Of a stretch of DNA of 50,060 nt, positions 25,765-38,949 are shown piece after piece. The translations under genes were made by a program, and so were the position numbers. The DNA comes from Cristatella mucedo (lineage: Eukaryota; Bryozoa; Phylactolaemata; Cristatellidae): contig WPIO01000421.1 of the NCBI GenBank assembly GCA_009760855.2, forward strand, positions 1 to 50,060, read 5' to 3'. Position 1 is the first letter of the stretch, and each line of letters begins with the position of its first letter. Under the pieces are notes generated by a model. That model had not been told where the DNA came from. It was given only the letters and a program-made list of their open reading frames with translations, and made no database searches.

Positions 25765-26960
25765 TCTACAAACTTCAAATATGCATGTCGGAGCGTTTGC
25801 TGGCTGGCAGCAGAGTGCTGCACCTTGTTTTGAGCATTTCGCACTCGAATAATACATTTCGCACGAGTTTGCAGCAGATCGCGGAATATCTAGAAAGTTT
25901 AAATCTACATATCAAAGCGTGTGCTGGCTAGCAGCAGAGTGCTGCACCATGTTTAAAGCATTTCGCACGTAAATAACACGTTTCGCACGAGTTCGCAGCA
26001 GATCGCAGAATATGTAGAAACTTCGAATCTACATATCGGAGCGTGCGCTGGCTGGCAGCAGAGTGCTGCACCATGTTTAAAGCATTTCGCACGTAAATAA
26101 CACATTTCGCACGAGTTCGCAGCAGATCGCGGAATATGTAGAAAGTTCAAATCTGCATGTCGGAGCGTGTGCTGGCTGGCAGCAGAGTGCTGCACCTTGT
26201 TTTGAGCATTTCGCACTCGAATAACACATTTCGCACGAGTTCGCAGCAGATCGCTAAATATCTAGAAAGTTCAAATCTGCATGTCGGAGCGTGTGCTGGC
26301 TGGCAGCATAGTGATGCACCATGTTAAAAACATTTCGCACGTAAATAACACGTTTCGCACGAGTTCGCAGCAGATCGCGGAATATGTAGAAACTTCGAAT
26401 CTACATATCGGAGCGTGCGCTGGCTGGCAGCAGAGTGCTGCACCATGTTTAAAGCATTTCGCACGTAAATAACACGTTTCGCACGAGTTCGCAGCAGATC
26501 GCGTAACATGTAGAAACTTCGAATCTACATATCGCAGCGTGCGCTGGCTGGCAGCACAGTGCTGCACCATGTTTAAAGCATTTCGCACGTAAATAACACG
26601 TTTCGCACTACTTCGCAGCAAATCGCGGAATATGTAGAAACTTCGAATCTACATATCGGAGCGTGCGCTGGCTGGCAGCAGAGTGCTGCACCATGTTTAA
26701 AGCATTTCGCACGTAAAAAACACATTTCGCACGAGTTCGCAGCAGATCGCGGAATATGTAGAAACATCGAATCTACATATCGGAGCGTGTGCTGGCTGGC
26801 AGCAGAGTGCTGCACCATGTTTAAAGCATTTCGCACGTAAATAACACGTTTCGCACAAAATCGCAGTAGATCACGGAATATGTAAAAACTTCAAATCTAC
26901 ATTTGGGAGCGTGCGCTGGCTGGCAGAAAAGTGCTGCACCTTGTTTTGAGCATTTCGCAC
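25760..26960. repeat. Marked satellite block, copy 1
   Basis: This block is defined by a fixed order of rare variants: a B segment with AATAATACATTTCG (marker 25843) and ATATCAAAGCG, a second B marker at 26215, CCATGTTAAAAACATT (about 26320), GCGTAACATG (26501), ATATCGCAGCG with GCAGCACAG, GCACTACTTCG (26606), GCACGTAAAAAACACA (about 26710) and GCACAAAATCGCAG (about 26850). The same order is found at 32620-33900 and 38950-40262. Near 26950 the expected B segment has been converted half-way to the A state. Confidence 0.88.
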
Positions 26961-26972
26961 GTAAATAACACG
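26941..26972. other. B-to-A hybrid unit
   Basis: TTGTTTTGAGC (B state) is followed by GCACGTAAATAACACG (A state). In the matching blocks at 33790 and 40172 the same unit is fully B. The same hybrid occurs at about 40341 and 47181, and the opposite hybrid (TTTAAAGC followed by GCACTCGAATAAC) at about 29929 and 44571. Exchange between A and B units by conversion or crossover is the likely source. Confidence 0.82.
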
Positions 26973-29900
26973 TTTCGCACGAGTTCGCAGCAGATCGCGG
27001 AATATCTAGAAAGTTTAAAATCTACATATCGGAGCGTGCGCTGGCTGGCAGCAGAGTGCTGCACCATGTTTAAAGCATTTCGCACGTAAATAACACGTTT
27101 CGCACGAGTTCGCAGCAGATCGCGGAATATGTAGAAACATCGAATCTACATATCGGAGCGTGTGCTGGCTGGCAGCAAAGTGCTGCACCATGTTTAAAGC
27201 ATTTCGCACGTAAATAACACGTTTCGCACGAGTTCGCAGCAGATCGCGGAATATGTAGAAACTTCAAATCTGCATGTCGGAGCATGTGCTGGCTGGCAGC
27301 AAAGTGCTGCACCTTGTTTAAAGCATTTCGCACGTAAATAACACGTTTCGCACGAGTTCGCAGCAGATCGCGGAATATCTAGAAAGTTCAAATCTGCATG
27401 TCGGAGCGTGTGCTGGCTGGCAGCAGAGTGCTGCACCATGTTTTAAATATTTCGTACTTTAATAACCCGTTTCGGACGAGTTCGCAGCAGATCGCGGAAA
27501 TATGTAGAAACTGTAAATCTACATATCGGAGCGTGTGCTGGCTGGCAGCAGAGTGCTGCACCATGTTTAAAGCATTTCGCACGTAAATAACACGTTTCGC
27601 ACGAGTTCGCAGCAGATCGCGGAATATGTAGAAACTTTAAATCTACATATCGGAGCGTGTGCTGGCTGGCAGCAGAGTGCTGCACCATGTTTAAAGCATT
27701 TCGCACGTAAATAACACGTTTCGCACGAGTTCGCAGCAGATCGCGGAATATGTAGAAACATCGAATCTACACATCGGAGCGTGTGCTGGCTGGCAGCAGA
27801 GTGCTGCACCATGTTTAAAGCATTTCGCACGTAAATAACACGTTTCGCACGAGTTCGCAGCAGATCGCGGAATATGTAGAAACTTCAAATCTGCATGTCG
27901 GAGCGTGCGCTGGCTGGCAGCAGAGTGCTGCACCATGTTTAAAGCATTTCGCACGTAATAAACACGTTTTGCACAAGTTCGCAGGAGATCGCGGAATATG
28001 TAGAAACTTCAAATCTACATTTCGGAGCGTGCGCTGGCTGGCAGCAGAGTGCTGCACCTTGTTTAAAGCATTTCGCACGTAAATAACACGTTTCGCACGA
28101 GTTCGCAGCAGATCGCGGAATATGTAGAAACTTCAAATTTACATGTCGCAGCATGGGCTGGCTGGCAGCAGAGTTCTGCACCATGTTTAAAGCATTTCGC
28201 ACGTAAATAATACGTTTCGCACGAGTTCGCAGCAGATCGCGGAATATGTAGAAACTTCAAATCTACATGTCGGAGCGTGTGCTGGCTGGCAGCAGAGTGC
28301 TGCACCATGTTTAAAGCATTTCGCACGTAAATAACACGTTTCGCACAAAATCGCAGCAGATCGCGGAATATGTGTAGAAACTTCAAATCTACATTTCGGA
28401 GCGTGCGCTGGCTGGCAGCAGAGTGCTGCACCTTGTTTAAAGCATTTCGCACGTAAATAACACGTTTCGCACGAGTTCGCAGCAGATCGCGGAATATCTA
28501 GAAAGTTTAAATCTGCATGTCGGAGCGTGTGCTGGCTGGCAGCAGAGTGCTGCACAATGTTTTAAAGCATTTCGCACGTAAATAACACGTTTCGCACGAG
28601 TTCGCAGCAGATCGCGGAATATGTAGAAACTTCGAATCTACATATCGGAGCGTGCGCTGGCTGGCAGCAGAGTGCTGCACCATGTTTAAAGCATTTCGCA
28701 CATAAATAACACATTTCGCACGAGTTCGCAGCAGATCGCGGAATATGTAGAAACTTCAAATCTACATATCGGAGCGTGTGCTGGCTGGCAGCAGAGTGCT
28801 GCACCATGTTTAAAGCATTTCGCACGTAAATAACACGTTTCGCACGAGTTCGCAGCAGATCGCGGAATATGTAGAAACTTCAAATCTACATTTCGGAGCG
28901 TGTGCTGGCTGGCAGCAGAGTGCTGCACCTTGTTTAAAGCATTTAGCACGTAAATAACACGTTTTGCACGAGTTCGCAGCAGATCGCGGAATATGTAGAA
29001 ACTTCAAATCTACATTTCGGAGAGTGTGCTGGCTGGCAGCAGAGTGCTGCACCATGTTTAAAGCATTTCGCACGTAAATAACACGTTTCGCACGAGTTCG
29101 CAGCAGATCGCGGAATATGTAGAAACTTCAAATCTACATATCGGAGCGTGTGATGGCTGGCAGCAGAGTGCTGCACCATGTTTTAAAGCATTTCGCACGT
29201 AAATAACACGTTTCGCACGAGTTCGCAGCAGATCGCGGAATATGTAGAAACATCAAATCTACATATCGGAGCGTGTGCTGGCTGGCAGCAGAGTGCTGCA
29301 CCATGTTTAAAGCATTTCGCACGTAAATAACACGTTTTCGCACGAGTTCGCAGCAGATCGCGGAATATGTAGAAACTTCGAATCTACATATCGGAGCGTG
29401 TGCTGGCTGGCAGCAGAGTGCTGCACCATGTTTAAAGCATTTCGCACGTAAATAACACGTTTCGCACGAGTTCGCAGCAGATCGCGGAATATGTAGAAAC
29501 TTCAAATCTACATTTCGGAGCGTGCGCTGGCTGGCAGCAGAGTGCTGCACCTTGTTTTGAGCATTTCGCACTCGAATAACACATTTCGCACGAGTTCGCA
29601 GCAGATCGCGGAATATCTAGAAAGTTTCAAATCTGCATGTCGGAGCGTGTGCTGGCTGGCAGCAGAGTGCTGCACCATGTTTAAAGCATTTCGCACGTAA
29701 ATAACACGTTTCGCACGAGTTCGCAGCAGATCGCGGAATATGTAGAAACTTCGAATCTACATATCGGAGCGTGTGCTGGCTGGCAGCAGAGTGCTGCACC
29801 ATGTTTAAAGCATTTCGCACGTAAATAACACGTTTCGCACAAGTTCGCAGCAGATCGCGGAATATGTAGAAACTTCAAATCTACATTTAGGAGCGTGTGC

Positions 29901-32620
29901 TGGCTGGCAGCAGAGTGCTGCACCTTGTTTAAAGCATTTCGCACTCGAATAACACATTTCGCACGAGTTCGCAGCAGATCGCGGAATATCTAGAAAGTTC
30001 AAATCTGCATGTCGGAGCGTGTGCTGGCTGGCAGCAGAGTGCTGCACCATGTTTAAAGCATTTCGCACGTAAATAACACGTTTTGCACGAGTTCGCAGCA
30101 GATCGCGGAATATGTAGAAACTTCGAATCTACATATCGGAGCGTGCGCTGGCTGGCAGCAGAGTGCTGCACCATGTTTAAAGCATTTCGCACGTAAATAA
30201 CACGTTTTCGCACGAGTTCGCAGCAGATCGCGGAATATGTAGAAAACTTCAAATCTACATTTCGGAGCGTGCGCTGGCTGGCAGCAGAGTGCTGCACCTT
30301 GTTTTGAGCATTTCGCACTCGAATAACACATTTCGCACGAGTTCGCAGCAGATCGCGGAATATCTAGAAACTTCAAATCTGCATGTCGGAGCGTGTGCTG
30401 GCTGGCAGCAGAGTGCTGCACCATGTTTAAAGCATTTCGCACGTAAATAACACGTTTTCGCACGAGTTCGCAGCAGATCGCGGAATATGTAGAAACTTCA
30501 AATCTACATATCGGAGCGTGCGCTGGCTGGCAGCAGAGTGCTGCACCATGTTTAAAGCATTTCGCACGTAAATAACACGTTTTCGCACGAGTTCGCAGCA
30601 GATCGCGGAATATGTAGAAACTTCAAATCTACATATCGGAGCGTGCTGCTGGCTGGCAGCAGAGTGCTGCACCATGTTTAAAGCATTTCGCACGTAAATA
30701 ACACGTTTCGCACGAGTTCGCAGCAGATCGCGGAATATGTAGAAACTTCAAATCTACATATCGGAGCGTGCGCTGGCTGGCAGCAGAGTGCTGCACCTAG
30801 TTTAAAGCATTTCGCACGTAAATAACACATTTCGCACGAGTTCGCAGCAGATCGCGGAATATGTAGAAAGTTCAAATCTGCATGTCGGAGCGTGTGCTGG
30901 CTGGCAGCAAGTGCTGCACCATGTTTTAAAGCATTTCGCACGTAAATAACACGTTTCGCACGAGTTCGCAGCAGATCGCGGAATATGTAGAAACTTCGAA
31001 TCTACATATCGGAGCGTGTGCTGGCTGGCAGCAGAGTGCTGCACCATGTTTAAAGCATTTCGCACGTAAATAACACGTTTCGCACGAGTTCGCAGCAGAT
31101 CGCGGAATATGTAGAAACTTCGAATCTACATATCAGAGCGTGCGCTGGCTGGCAGCAGAGTGCTGCACCATGTTTAAAGCATTTCGCACGTAAATAACAC
31201 ATTTCGCACGAGTTCGCAGCAGATCGCGGAATATCTAGAAAGTTCAAATCTGCATGTCGGAGCGTGCGCTGGCTGGCAGCAGAGTGCTGCACCATGTTTA
31301 AAGCATTTCGCACGTAAATAACACTTTTCGCACGAGTTCGCAGCAGATCGCGGAATATGTAGAAACTTCGAATCTACATATCGGAGCGTGTGCTGGCTGG
31401 CAGCAGAGTGCTGCACCATGTTTAAAGCATTTCGCACGTAAATAACACGTTTCGCACGAGTTCGCAGCAGATCGCGGAATATATGTAAAACTTCAAATCT
31501 ACATTTCGTCGGAGCGTGTGCTGGCTGGCAGCAGAGTGCTGCACCTTGTTTTAAAGCATTTCGCACGTAAATAACACGTTTTCGCACGATTTTCGCAGCA
31601 GATCGCGGAATATGTAGAAACTTCAAATCTACATATCGGAGCGTGTGCTGGCTGGCAGCAGAGTGCTGCACCATGTTTAAAGCATTTCGCACGTAAATAA
31701 CACGTTTCGCACGAGTTCGCAGCAGATCGCGGAATATGTAGAAACTTTAAAATCTACATATCGGAGCGTGCGCTGGCTGGCAGCAGAGTGCTGCACCTTG
31801 TTTTAAAGCATTTCGCACGTAAATAACACGTTTCGCACGAGTTCGCAGCAGATCGCGGAATATGTAGAAACTTCAAATCTACATATCGAGCGTGTGCTGG
31901 CTGGCAGCAGAGTGCTGCACCATGTTTAAAGCATTTCGCACGTAAATAACACGTTTCGCACGAGTTCGCAGCAGATCGCGGAATATGTAGAAATTTCGAA
32001 TCTACATATCGGAGCGTGCGCTGGCTGGCAGCAGAGTGCTGCACCTTGTTTTGAGCATTTCGCACTCGAATAACACATTTCGCACGAGTTCGCAGCAGAT
32101 CGCGGAATATCTAGAAACTTCAAATCTGCATGTCGGAGCGTGCGCTGGCTGGCAGCAGAGTGCTGCACCATGTTTAAAGCATTTCGCACGTAAATAACAC
32201 GTTTCGCACGAGTTCGCAGCAGATCGCGGAATATGTAGAAACTTCGAATCTACATATCGGAGAGTGCGCTGGCTGGCAGCAGAGTGCTGCACCATGTTTA
32301 AAGCATTTCGCACGTAAATAACACATTTCGCACGAGTTCGCAGCAGATCGCGGAATATGTAGAAACTTCAAATCTACATATCGGAGCGTGTGCTTGCTGG
32401 CTGGCAGCAGAGTGCTGAACCTTTTTAAAGCATTTCGCACGTAAATAACATTTCGCACGAGTTCGCAGCAGATTGCGGAATATGTAGAAACTTCAAATCT
32501 ACATATCGGAGCGTGCGCTGGCTGGCAGCAGAGTGCTGCACCATGTTTAAAGCATTTCGCACGTAAATAACACGTTTCGCACAAGTTCGCAGCAGATCGC
32601 GGAATATGTAAAAACTTCAA
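26960..32620. repeat. Homogeneous satellite domain 1
   Basis: About 46 near-identical units with few indels. B markers are restricted to 29570, 29943, 30317 and 32064; the first three are spaced 373-374 bp, marking two consecutive AAB trimers. Much of the remainder is a run of A units that differ mainly at the recurrent CG/TG/CA sites. The low divergence suggests recent amplification or active homogenisation. Confidence 0.85.
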
Positions 32621-33900
32621 ATCTACATGTCGGAGCGTGTGCTGGCTGGCAGCAGAGTGCTGCACCTTGTTTTGAGCATTTCGCACTCGAATAATACATT
32701 TCGCACGAGTTTGCAGCAGATCGCGGAATATCTAGAAAGTTTGAAATCTACATATCAGAGCGTGCGCTGGCTGGCAGCAGAGTGCTGCACCATGTTTAAA
32801 GCATTTCGCGCGTAGATAACACGTTTCGCACGAGTTCGCAGCAGATCGCGGAACATGTACAACGATCGAATCTACATATCGGAGCGTGCGCTGGCTGGCA
32901 GCAGAGTGCTGCACCATGTTTAAAGCATTTCGCACGTAAATAACACATTTCGCACGAGTTCTCAGCAGATCGCGGAATATGTAGAAAAGTTCAAATCTGC
33001 ATGTCGGAGCGTGTGCTGGCTGGCAGCAGAGTGCTGCACCTTGTTTTGAGCATTTCGCACTCGAATAACACATTTCGCACGAGTTCGCAGCAGATCGCTA
33101 AATATCTAGAAAGTTCAAATCTGCATGTCGGAGCGTGTGCTGGCTGGCAGCAGAGTGATGCACCATGTTAAAAACATTTCGCACGTAAATAACACGTTTC
33201 GCACGAGTTCGCAGCAGATCGCGGAATATGTAGAAACATCGAATCTACATATCGGAGCGTGCGCTGGCTGGCAGCAGAGTGCAGCACCATGTTTAAAGCA
33301 TTTCGCACGTGAATAACACGTTTCGCACGAGTTCGCAGCAGATCGCGTAACATGTAGAAACTTCGAATCTACATATCGCAGCGTGCGCTGGCTGGCAGCA
33401 CAGTGCTGCACCTAGTTTAAGGCATTTCGCACGTAAATAACACGTTTCGCACTACTTCGCAGCAAATCGCGGAATATGTAGAAACTTCGAATCTACATAT
33501 CGGAGCGTGCGCTGGCTGGCAGCAGAGTGCTGCACCATGTTTAAAGCATTTCGCACGTAAAAAACACATTTCGCACGAGTTCCCAGCAGATCGCGGAATA
33601 TGTAGAAACATCGAATCTACATATCGGAGCGTGTGCTGGCTGGCAGCAGAGTGCTGCACCATGTTTAAAGCATTTCGCACGTAAATAACACGTTTCGCAC
33701 AAAATCGCAGCAGATCACGGAATATGTAAAAACTTCAAATCTACATTTGGGAGCGTGCGCTGGCTGGCAGAAAAGTGCTGCACCTTGTTTTGAGCATTTC
33801 GCACTCGAATAATACATTTCGCACGAGTTTGCAGCAGATCGCGGAATATCTAGAAAGTTTAAATCTACATATCGAAGCGTGCGCTGGCTAGCAGCAGAGT
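32620..33900. repeat. Marked satellite block, copy 2
   Basis: It has the same ordered variants as the block at 25760: B markers at 32685, 33059 and 33803, CCATGTTAAAAACATT at about 33165, GCGTAACATG at 33345, GCACTACTTCG at 33450, GCACGTAAAAAACACA at about 33550 and GCACAAAATCGCAG at about 33700. The rare GCGTAACATG is 6844 bp from copy 1. A private change is GCGTAGATAACACG near 32810, followed by an unusual GTACAACGATCG near 32857. Confidence 0.88.
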
Positions 33901-36423
33901 GCTGTACCATGTTTAAAGCATTTCGCACGTAAATAACACGTTTCGCACGAGTTCGCAGCAGATCGCGGAATATGTAGAAACATCGAATCTACATATCGGA
34001 GCTTGCACTGGCTGGCAGCAAAGTGCTGCACCATGTTTAAAGCATTTCGCACGAAATAACACGTTTCGCACAAGTTCGCAGCAGATCGTGGAATATCTAG
34101 AAAGTTAAAATCTGCATGTCGGAGCATGTGCTGGCTGGCAGCAAAGTGCTGCACCATGTTTAAAGTATTTCGCACGTAAATAACACGTTTCGCACGAGTT
34201 CGCAGCAGCTCGCGGAATATGTAGAAACTTCAAATCCACATTTAGGAGCGTGCGATGGCTGGCAGCAGACTGCTGCACCTTGTTTTGAGCATTTCGCACT
34301 CTAATAACACATTTCGCACGTGTTCGCAGCAGATCGCGGAATATCTAGAAAGTTTAAATCTGCGTTTCGTAGCGTGTGCTGGCTGGCAGCAGAGTGCTGC
34401 ACCATGTATAAAGCATTTCGCACGTAAATAACACGTTTCGCACAATTTCGCAGCCGTTAGCGGAATATGTAGAAACTGAAAGTCTACATATCGAAGCGTG
34501 GGCTGGCTGGCAGCAGAGTGATGCACCATGTTTAAAGCATTTCGCACGTAAATAACACGTTTCGCACGAGTTCGCAGGAGATCGGGGAATATGTAGAAAC
34601 TTCGACTCTACATATAGGAGCGTGTGCTGGCTGGCAGCAGAGTGCTGCACCATGTTTAAAGCATTTCGCGCATAAATAACGCGTTTCACACGAGTTCGCA
34701 GCAGATCGCGGAATATGTAGAAACATCGAATCTACATATCGGAGCGTGTGCTGGCTGGCAGCAAAGTGCTGCACCATGTTTAAAGCATGTCGCACGAAAT
34801 AACACGTTTCGCACAAGTTCGCAGCAGATCACGGAATATGTAGAAACTTCAAATCTACATTTAGGAGCGTGAGCTGGCTGCCAGAAGAGTGCTGCTCCTT
34901 GTTTTGAGCATTTCGCACTCGAATAATACATTTCGCACGAGTATGCAGCAGATCGCTAAATATCTAGAAAGTTCAAATCTGCATGTCGGAGCGTGTGCTG
35001 GCTGGCAGCAGAGTGATGCACCATGTTTAAAGCATTTCGCACGTAAATAACACGTTTTGCACGAGTTCGCAGCAGATCGCGGAATATGTAGAAACTTCGA
35101 ATCTACATATCGGAGCGTGAGCAGGCTGGCAGAAGAGTGCTGCACCTTGTTTAAAGCATTTCGCACGTAAATAACACGTTTCGCACAAGTTCGCAGCAGA
35201 TCGCAGAATATGGTAAAACTTCAAATCTACACATTTAGAGCGTGCTGGCTGGCTGGCAGCAGAGTGCTGTACCTTGTTTAAGGCATTTCGGACTCGAATA
35301 ACACATTTCGCACGAGTTCGCAGCAGATCGCGGAATATCTAGAAAGTTCAAATCTGCATGTCGGAGCGTGTGCTGGCTGGCAGCAAAGTGATGCACCATG
35401 TTTAAAGCATTTCGCACGTAAATAACACGTTTTGCACGAGTTCGCAGCAGATCGCGGAATATGTAGAAACATCGAATCTACATATCGGAGCGTGTGCTGG
35501 CTGGCAGCAGAGTGCTGCACCATGTTTAAAGCATTTCGCACGTAAATAACACGTTTCGCGGAAGTTCGCAGCAGCTCGCGGAATATGTAGAAACTTCAAA
35601 TCCACATTTAGGAGCGTGCGATGGCTGGCAGCAGACTGCTGCACCTTGTTTTGAGCATTTCGCACTCGAATAACACATTTCGCACGAGTTCGCAGGAGAT
35701 CGCGGAATATCTAGAAAGTTTAAATCTGCGTTTCGTAGCGTGTGCTGGCTGGCAGCAGAGTGCTGCACCATAAATAAAGCATTTCGCACGTAAATAGCAC
35801 GTTTCGCACAATTTCGCAGCCGATCGCGGAATATGTAGAAACTGAAAGTCTACATATCGAAGCGTGGGCTGGCTGGCAGCAGAGTGATGCACCATGTTTA
35901 AAGCATTTCGCACGTAAATAACACGTCTCGCACAAAATCGCAGCAGATCACGGAATATGTGAAAACTTCAAATCTACATTTAGGAGCGTGCGCTGGCTGG
36001 CAGAAAAGTGCTGCACCTTGTTTTGAGCATTTCGCACTCGAATAATACATTTCGCACGAGTTTGCAGCAGATCGCGGAATATCTAGAAAGTTTAAATCTA
36101 CATATCGAAGCGTGCGCTGGCTAGCAGCAGAGTGCTGTACCATGTTTAAAGCATTTCGCACGTAAATAACACATTTCGCACAAGTTCGCAGGAGATCGCG
36201 AAATATGGTAAAACTTCAAATCTACATTTCAGAGCGTGCTCTGGCTAGCAGCAGAGTGCTGTACCTTGTTTTGAGCATTTCGGACTCGAATAACACATTT
36301 CGCACGAGTTTGCAGCAGATAGCGGAATATCTAGAAACTTCATATCTGCATGACGGAGCGTGGGCTGGCTAGCAGCAGACTGCTGCACCACGTTTAAAGC
36401 ACTTTGGGCGTAAATAACACGTT

Positions 36424-36440
36424 TCGCACGATTTTTAAAG
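36424..36440. other. Internal deletion junction (83 bp lost)
   Basis: TTTCGCACGA is joined to TTTTTAAAGC near 36431. The duplicate copy at 19471-19565 retains the missing sequence, so the loss is private to this copy. Confidence 0.88.
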
Positions 36441-37037
36441 CATTTCGCACGTAAATAACACGTTTTGCACGAGTTCGCAGGAGATCGCGGAAAATGTAGA
36501 AACTTCGAATCTACATATAGGAGCGTGTGCTGGCTGGCAGCAGAGTGCTGCACCATGTTTAAAGCATTTCGCACGTAAATAACGCGTTTCGCACGGGTTC
36601 GTAGCAGATCGCGGAATATGTAGAAACTTCAAATCTACATTTAGGAGCATGCACTGGCTGGCAGCAGAGTGCTGCACCTTGTTTTGAGATTTCGCACTCG
36701 AATGACACATTTCGCACGAGTTCGCAGCAGATCGCTAAATATCTAGAAAGTTCAAATCTGCATGTCGGAGCGTGTGCTGGCTGGCAGCAAAGTGATGCAC
36801 CATGTTTAAAGCATTTCGCACGTAAATAACACGTTTTGCACGAGTTCGCAGCAGATTCCGGAATATGTAGAAACTTCGAATCTACATATCGGAGCGTGAG
36901 CAGGCTGGCAGAAGAGTGCTGCACCTTGTTTAAAGCATTTCGCACGTAAATAACACGTTTCGCACAAGTTCGCAGCAGATCGCGGAATATGGTAAAACTT
37001 CAAATCTACATTTCAGAGCGTGCTCTGGCTGGCAGCA

Positions 37038-37051
37038 GAGTGCTGAGTGCT
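37038..37051. repeat. 7-bp tandem duplication inside a unit
   Basis: GAGTGCT is present twice in a row where other units have it once. It is private to this copy of the duplicated segment and looks like replication slippage. Confidence 0.85.
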
Positions 37052-38949
37052 GTACCTTGTTTTGAGCATTTCGGACTCGAATAACACATTTCGCACGAGT
37101 TCGCAGCAGATCGCGGAATATCTAGAAAGTTCAAATCTGCAAGTCGGAGCGTGTGCTGGCTGGCAGCAAAGTGATGCACCATGTGTAAAGCATTTCGCAC
37201 GTAAATAACACGTTTTGCACGAGTTCGCAGCAGATCGCGGAATATGTAGAAACATCGAATCTACATATCGGAGCGTGTGCTGGCTGGCAGCAGAGTGCTG
37301 CACCATGTTTAAAGCATTTCACACGTAAATAACACGTTTCGCACAAGTTCGCAGCAGCTCGCGGAATATGTAGAAACTTCAAATCCACATTTAGGAGCGT
37401 GCGATGGCTGGCAGCAGACTGCTGCACCTTGTTTTGAGCATTTCGCTCTCGAATAACACATTTCGCACGAGTCGCAGCAGATCGGAGATCGCGGAATATC
37501 TAGAAAGTTTAAATCAGCGTTTCGTATCGTGTGCTGGCTGGCAGCAGAGTGCTGCACCATGTATAAAGCATTTCGCACGTAAATAACACGTTTCGCACAA
37601 TTTCGCAGCCGATCGCGGAATATGTAGAAACTGAAAGTCTACATATCGAAGCGTGTGCTGGTTGGCAGCAGAGTGCTGCACCATGTTTAAAGCATTTCGC
37701 ACGTAAATAACACGTCTCGCACAAAATCGCAGCAGATCACGGAATATGTGAAAACTTCAAATCTACATTTAGGAGCGAGCTCTGGCTGGCAGAAAAGTGC
37801 TGCACCTTGTTTTGAGCATTTCGCACTCGAATAATACATTTCGCACGAGTTTGCAGCAGATCGCGAAATATCTAGAAAGTTTAAATCTACATATCGAAGC
37901 GTGCGCTGGCTAGCAGCAGAGTGCTGTACCATGTTTAAAGCATTTCGCACGTAAATAACACGTTTCGCACAAGTTCGCAGGAGATCGCGGAATATGGTAA
38001 AACTTCAAATCTACATTTCAGAGCGTGCTCTGGCTGGCAGCAGAGTGCTGTACCTTGTTTTGAGCATTTCGGACTCGAATAACACATTTCGCACGAGGTC
38101 GCAGCAGATCGCCGAATATCTAGAAACTTCATATCTGCATGTCGGAGCGTGCGCTGGCTAGCAGCAGACTGCTGCACCACGTTTAAAGCACTTTGGGCGT
38201 AAATAACACGTTTCGCACGAGTTCGCAGCAGATCGCTGAATATGTAGAAACTTTAAATCTGCATGTCGGAGCGTGCACTTGCTGGCAGCAGTGTGCTGCA
38301 CCTTGTTTAAAGCATTTCGCACGTAAATAACACGTTTTGCACGAGTTCTCAGCAGATCGCGGAATATGTAGAAAGTTCAAATCTGCATGTCGGAGCGTGT
38401 GCTGGCTGGCAGCAGAGTGCTGCACCTTGTTTTGAGATTTCGCACTCGAATAACACATTTCGCACGAGTTCGCAGCAGATCGCTAAATATCTAGAAAGTT
38501 CAAATCTGCATGTCGGAGCGTGTGCTGGCTGGCAGCAGAGTGATGCACCATGTTTAAAGCATTTCGCACGTAAATAACACGTTTCGCACGAATTCGCAGC
38601 AGATCGCGGAATATGTAGAAACATCGAATCTACATATCGGAGCGTGTGCTGGCTGGCAGCAGAGTGCTGCACCTAGTTTAAAGCATTTCGCACGTAAATA
38701 ACACGTTTCGCACTACTTCGCAGCAGATCGCGGAATATGTAGATACTTCGAATCTACATATCGGAGCGTGCGCTGGCTGGCAGCAGAGTGCTGCACCATG
38801 TTTAAAGCATTTCGCACGTAAATAACACATTTCGCACGAGTTCGCAGCAGATCGCGGAATATGTAGAAACATCGAATCTACATATCGGAGCGTGTGCTGG
38901 CTGGCAGCAGAGTGCTGCACCATGTTTAAAGCATTTCGCACGTAAATAA

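Larger units (their letters stand above)
34350..38700. repeat. Long segmental duplication within array, copy 2
   Basis: This is the partner of 17481-21100. The offset is 16868-16871 up to about 36700, apart from the stretch between the two private deletions. It then grows to 17627 by the B marker at 38444, because this copy holds about six more units between 36700 and 38450, that is two trimers. It has a private 83-bp deletion near 36430 and small private duplications at 37038 and 37475. Confidence 0.85.
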
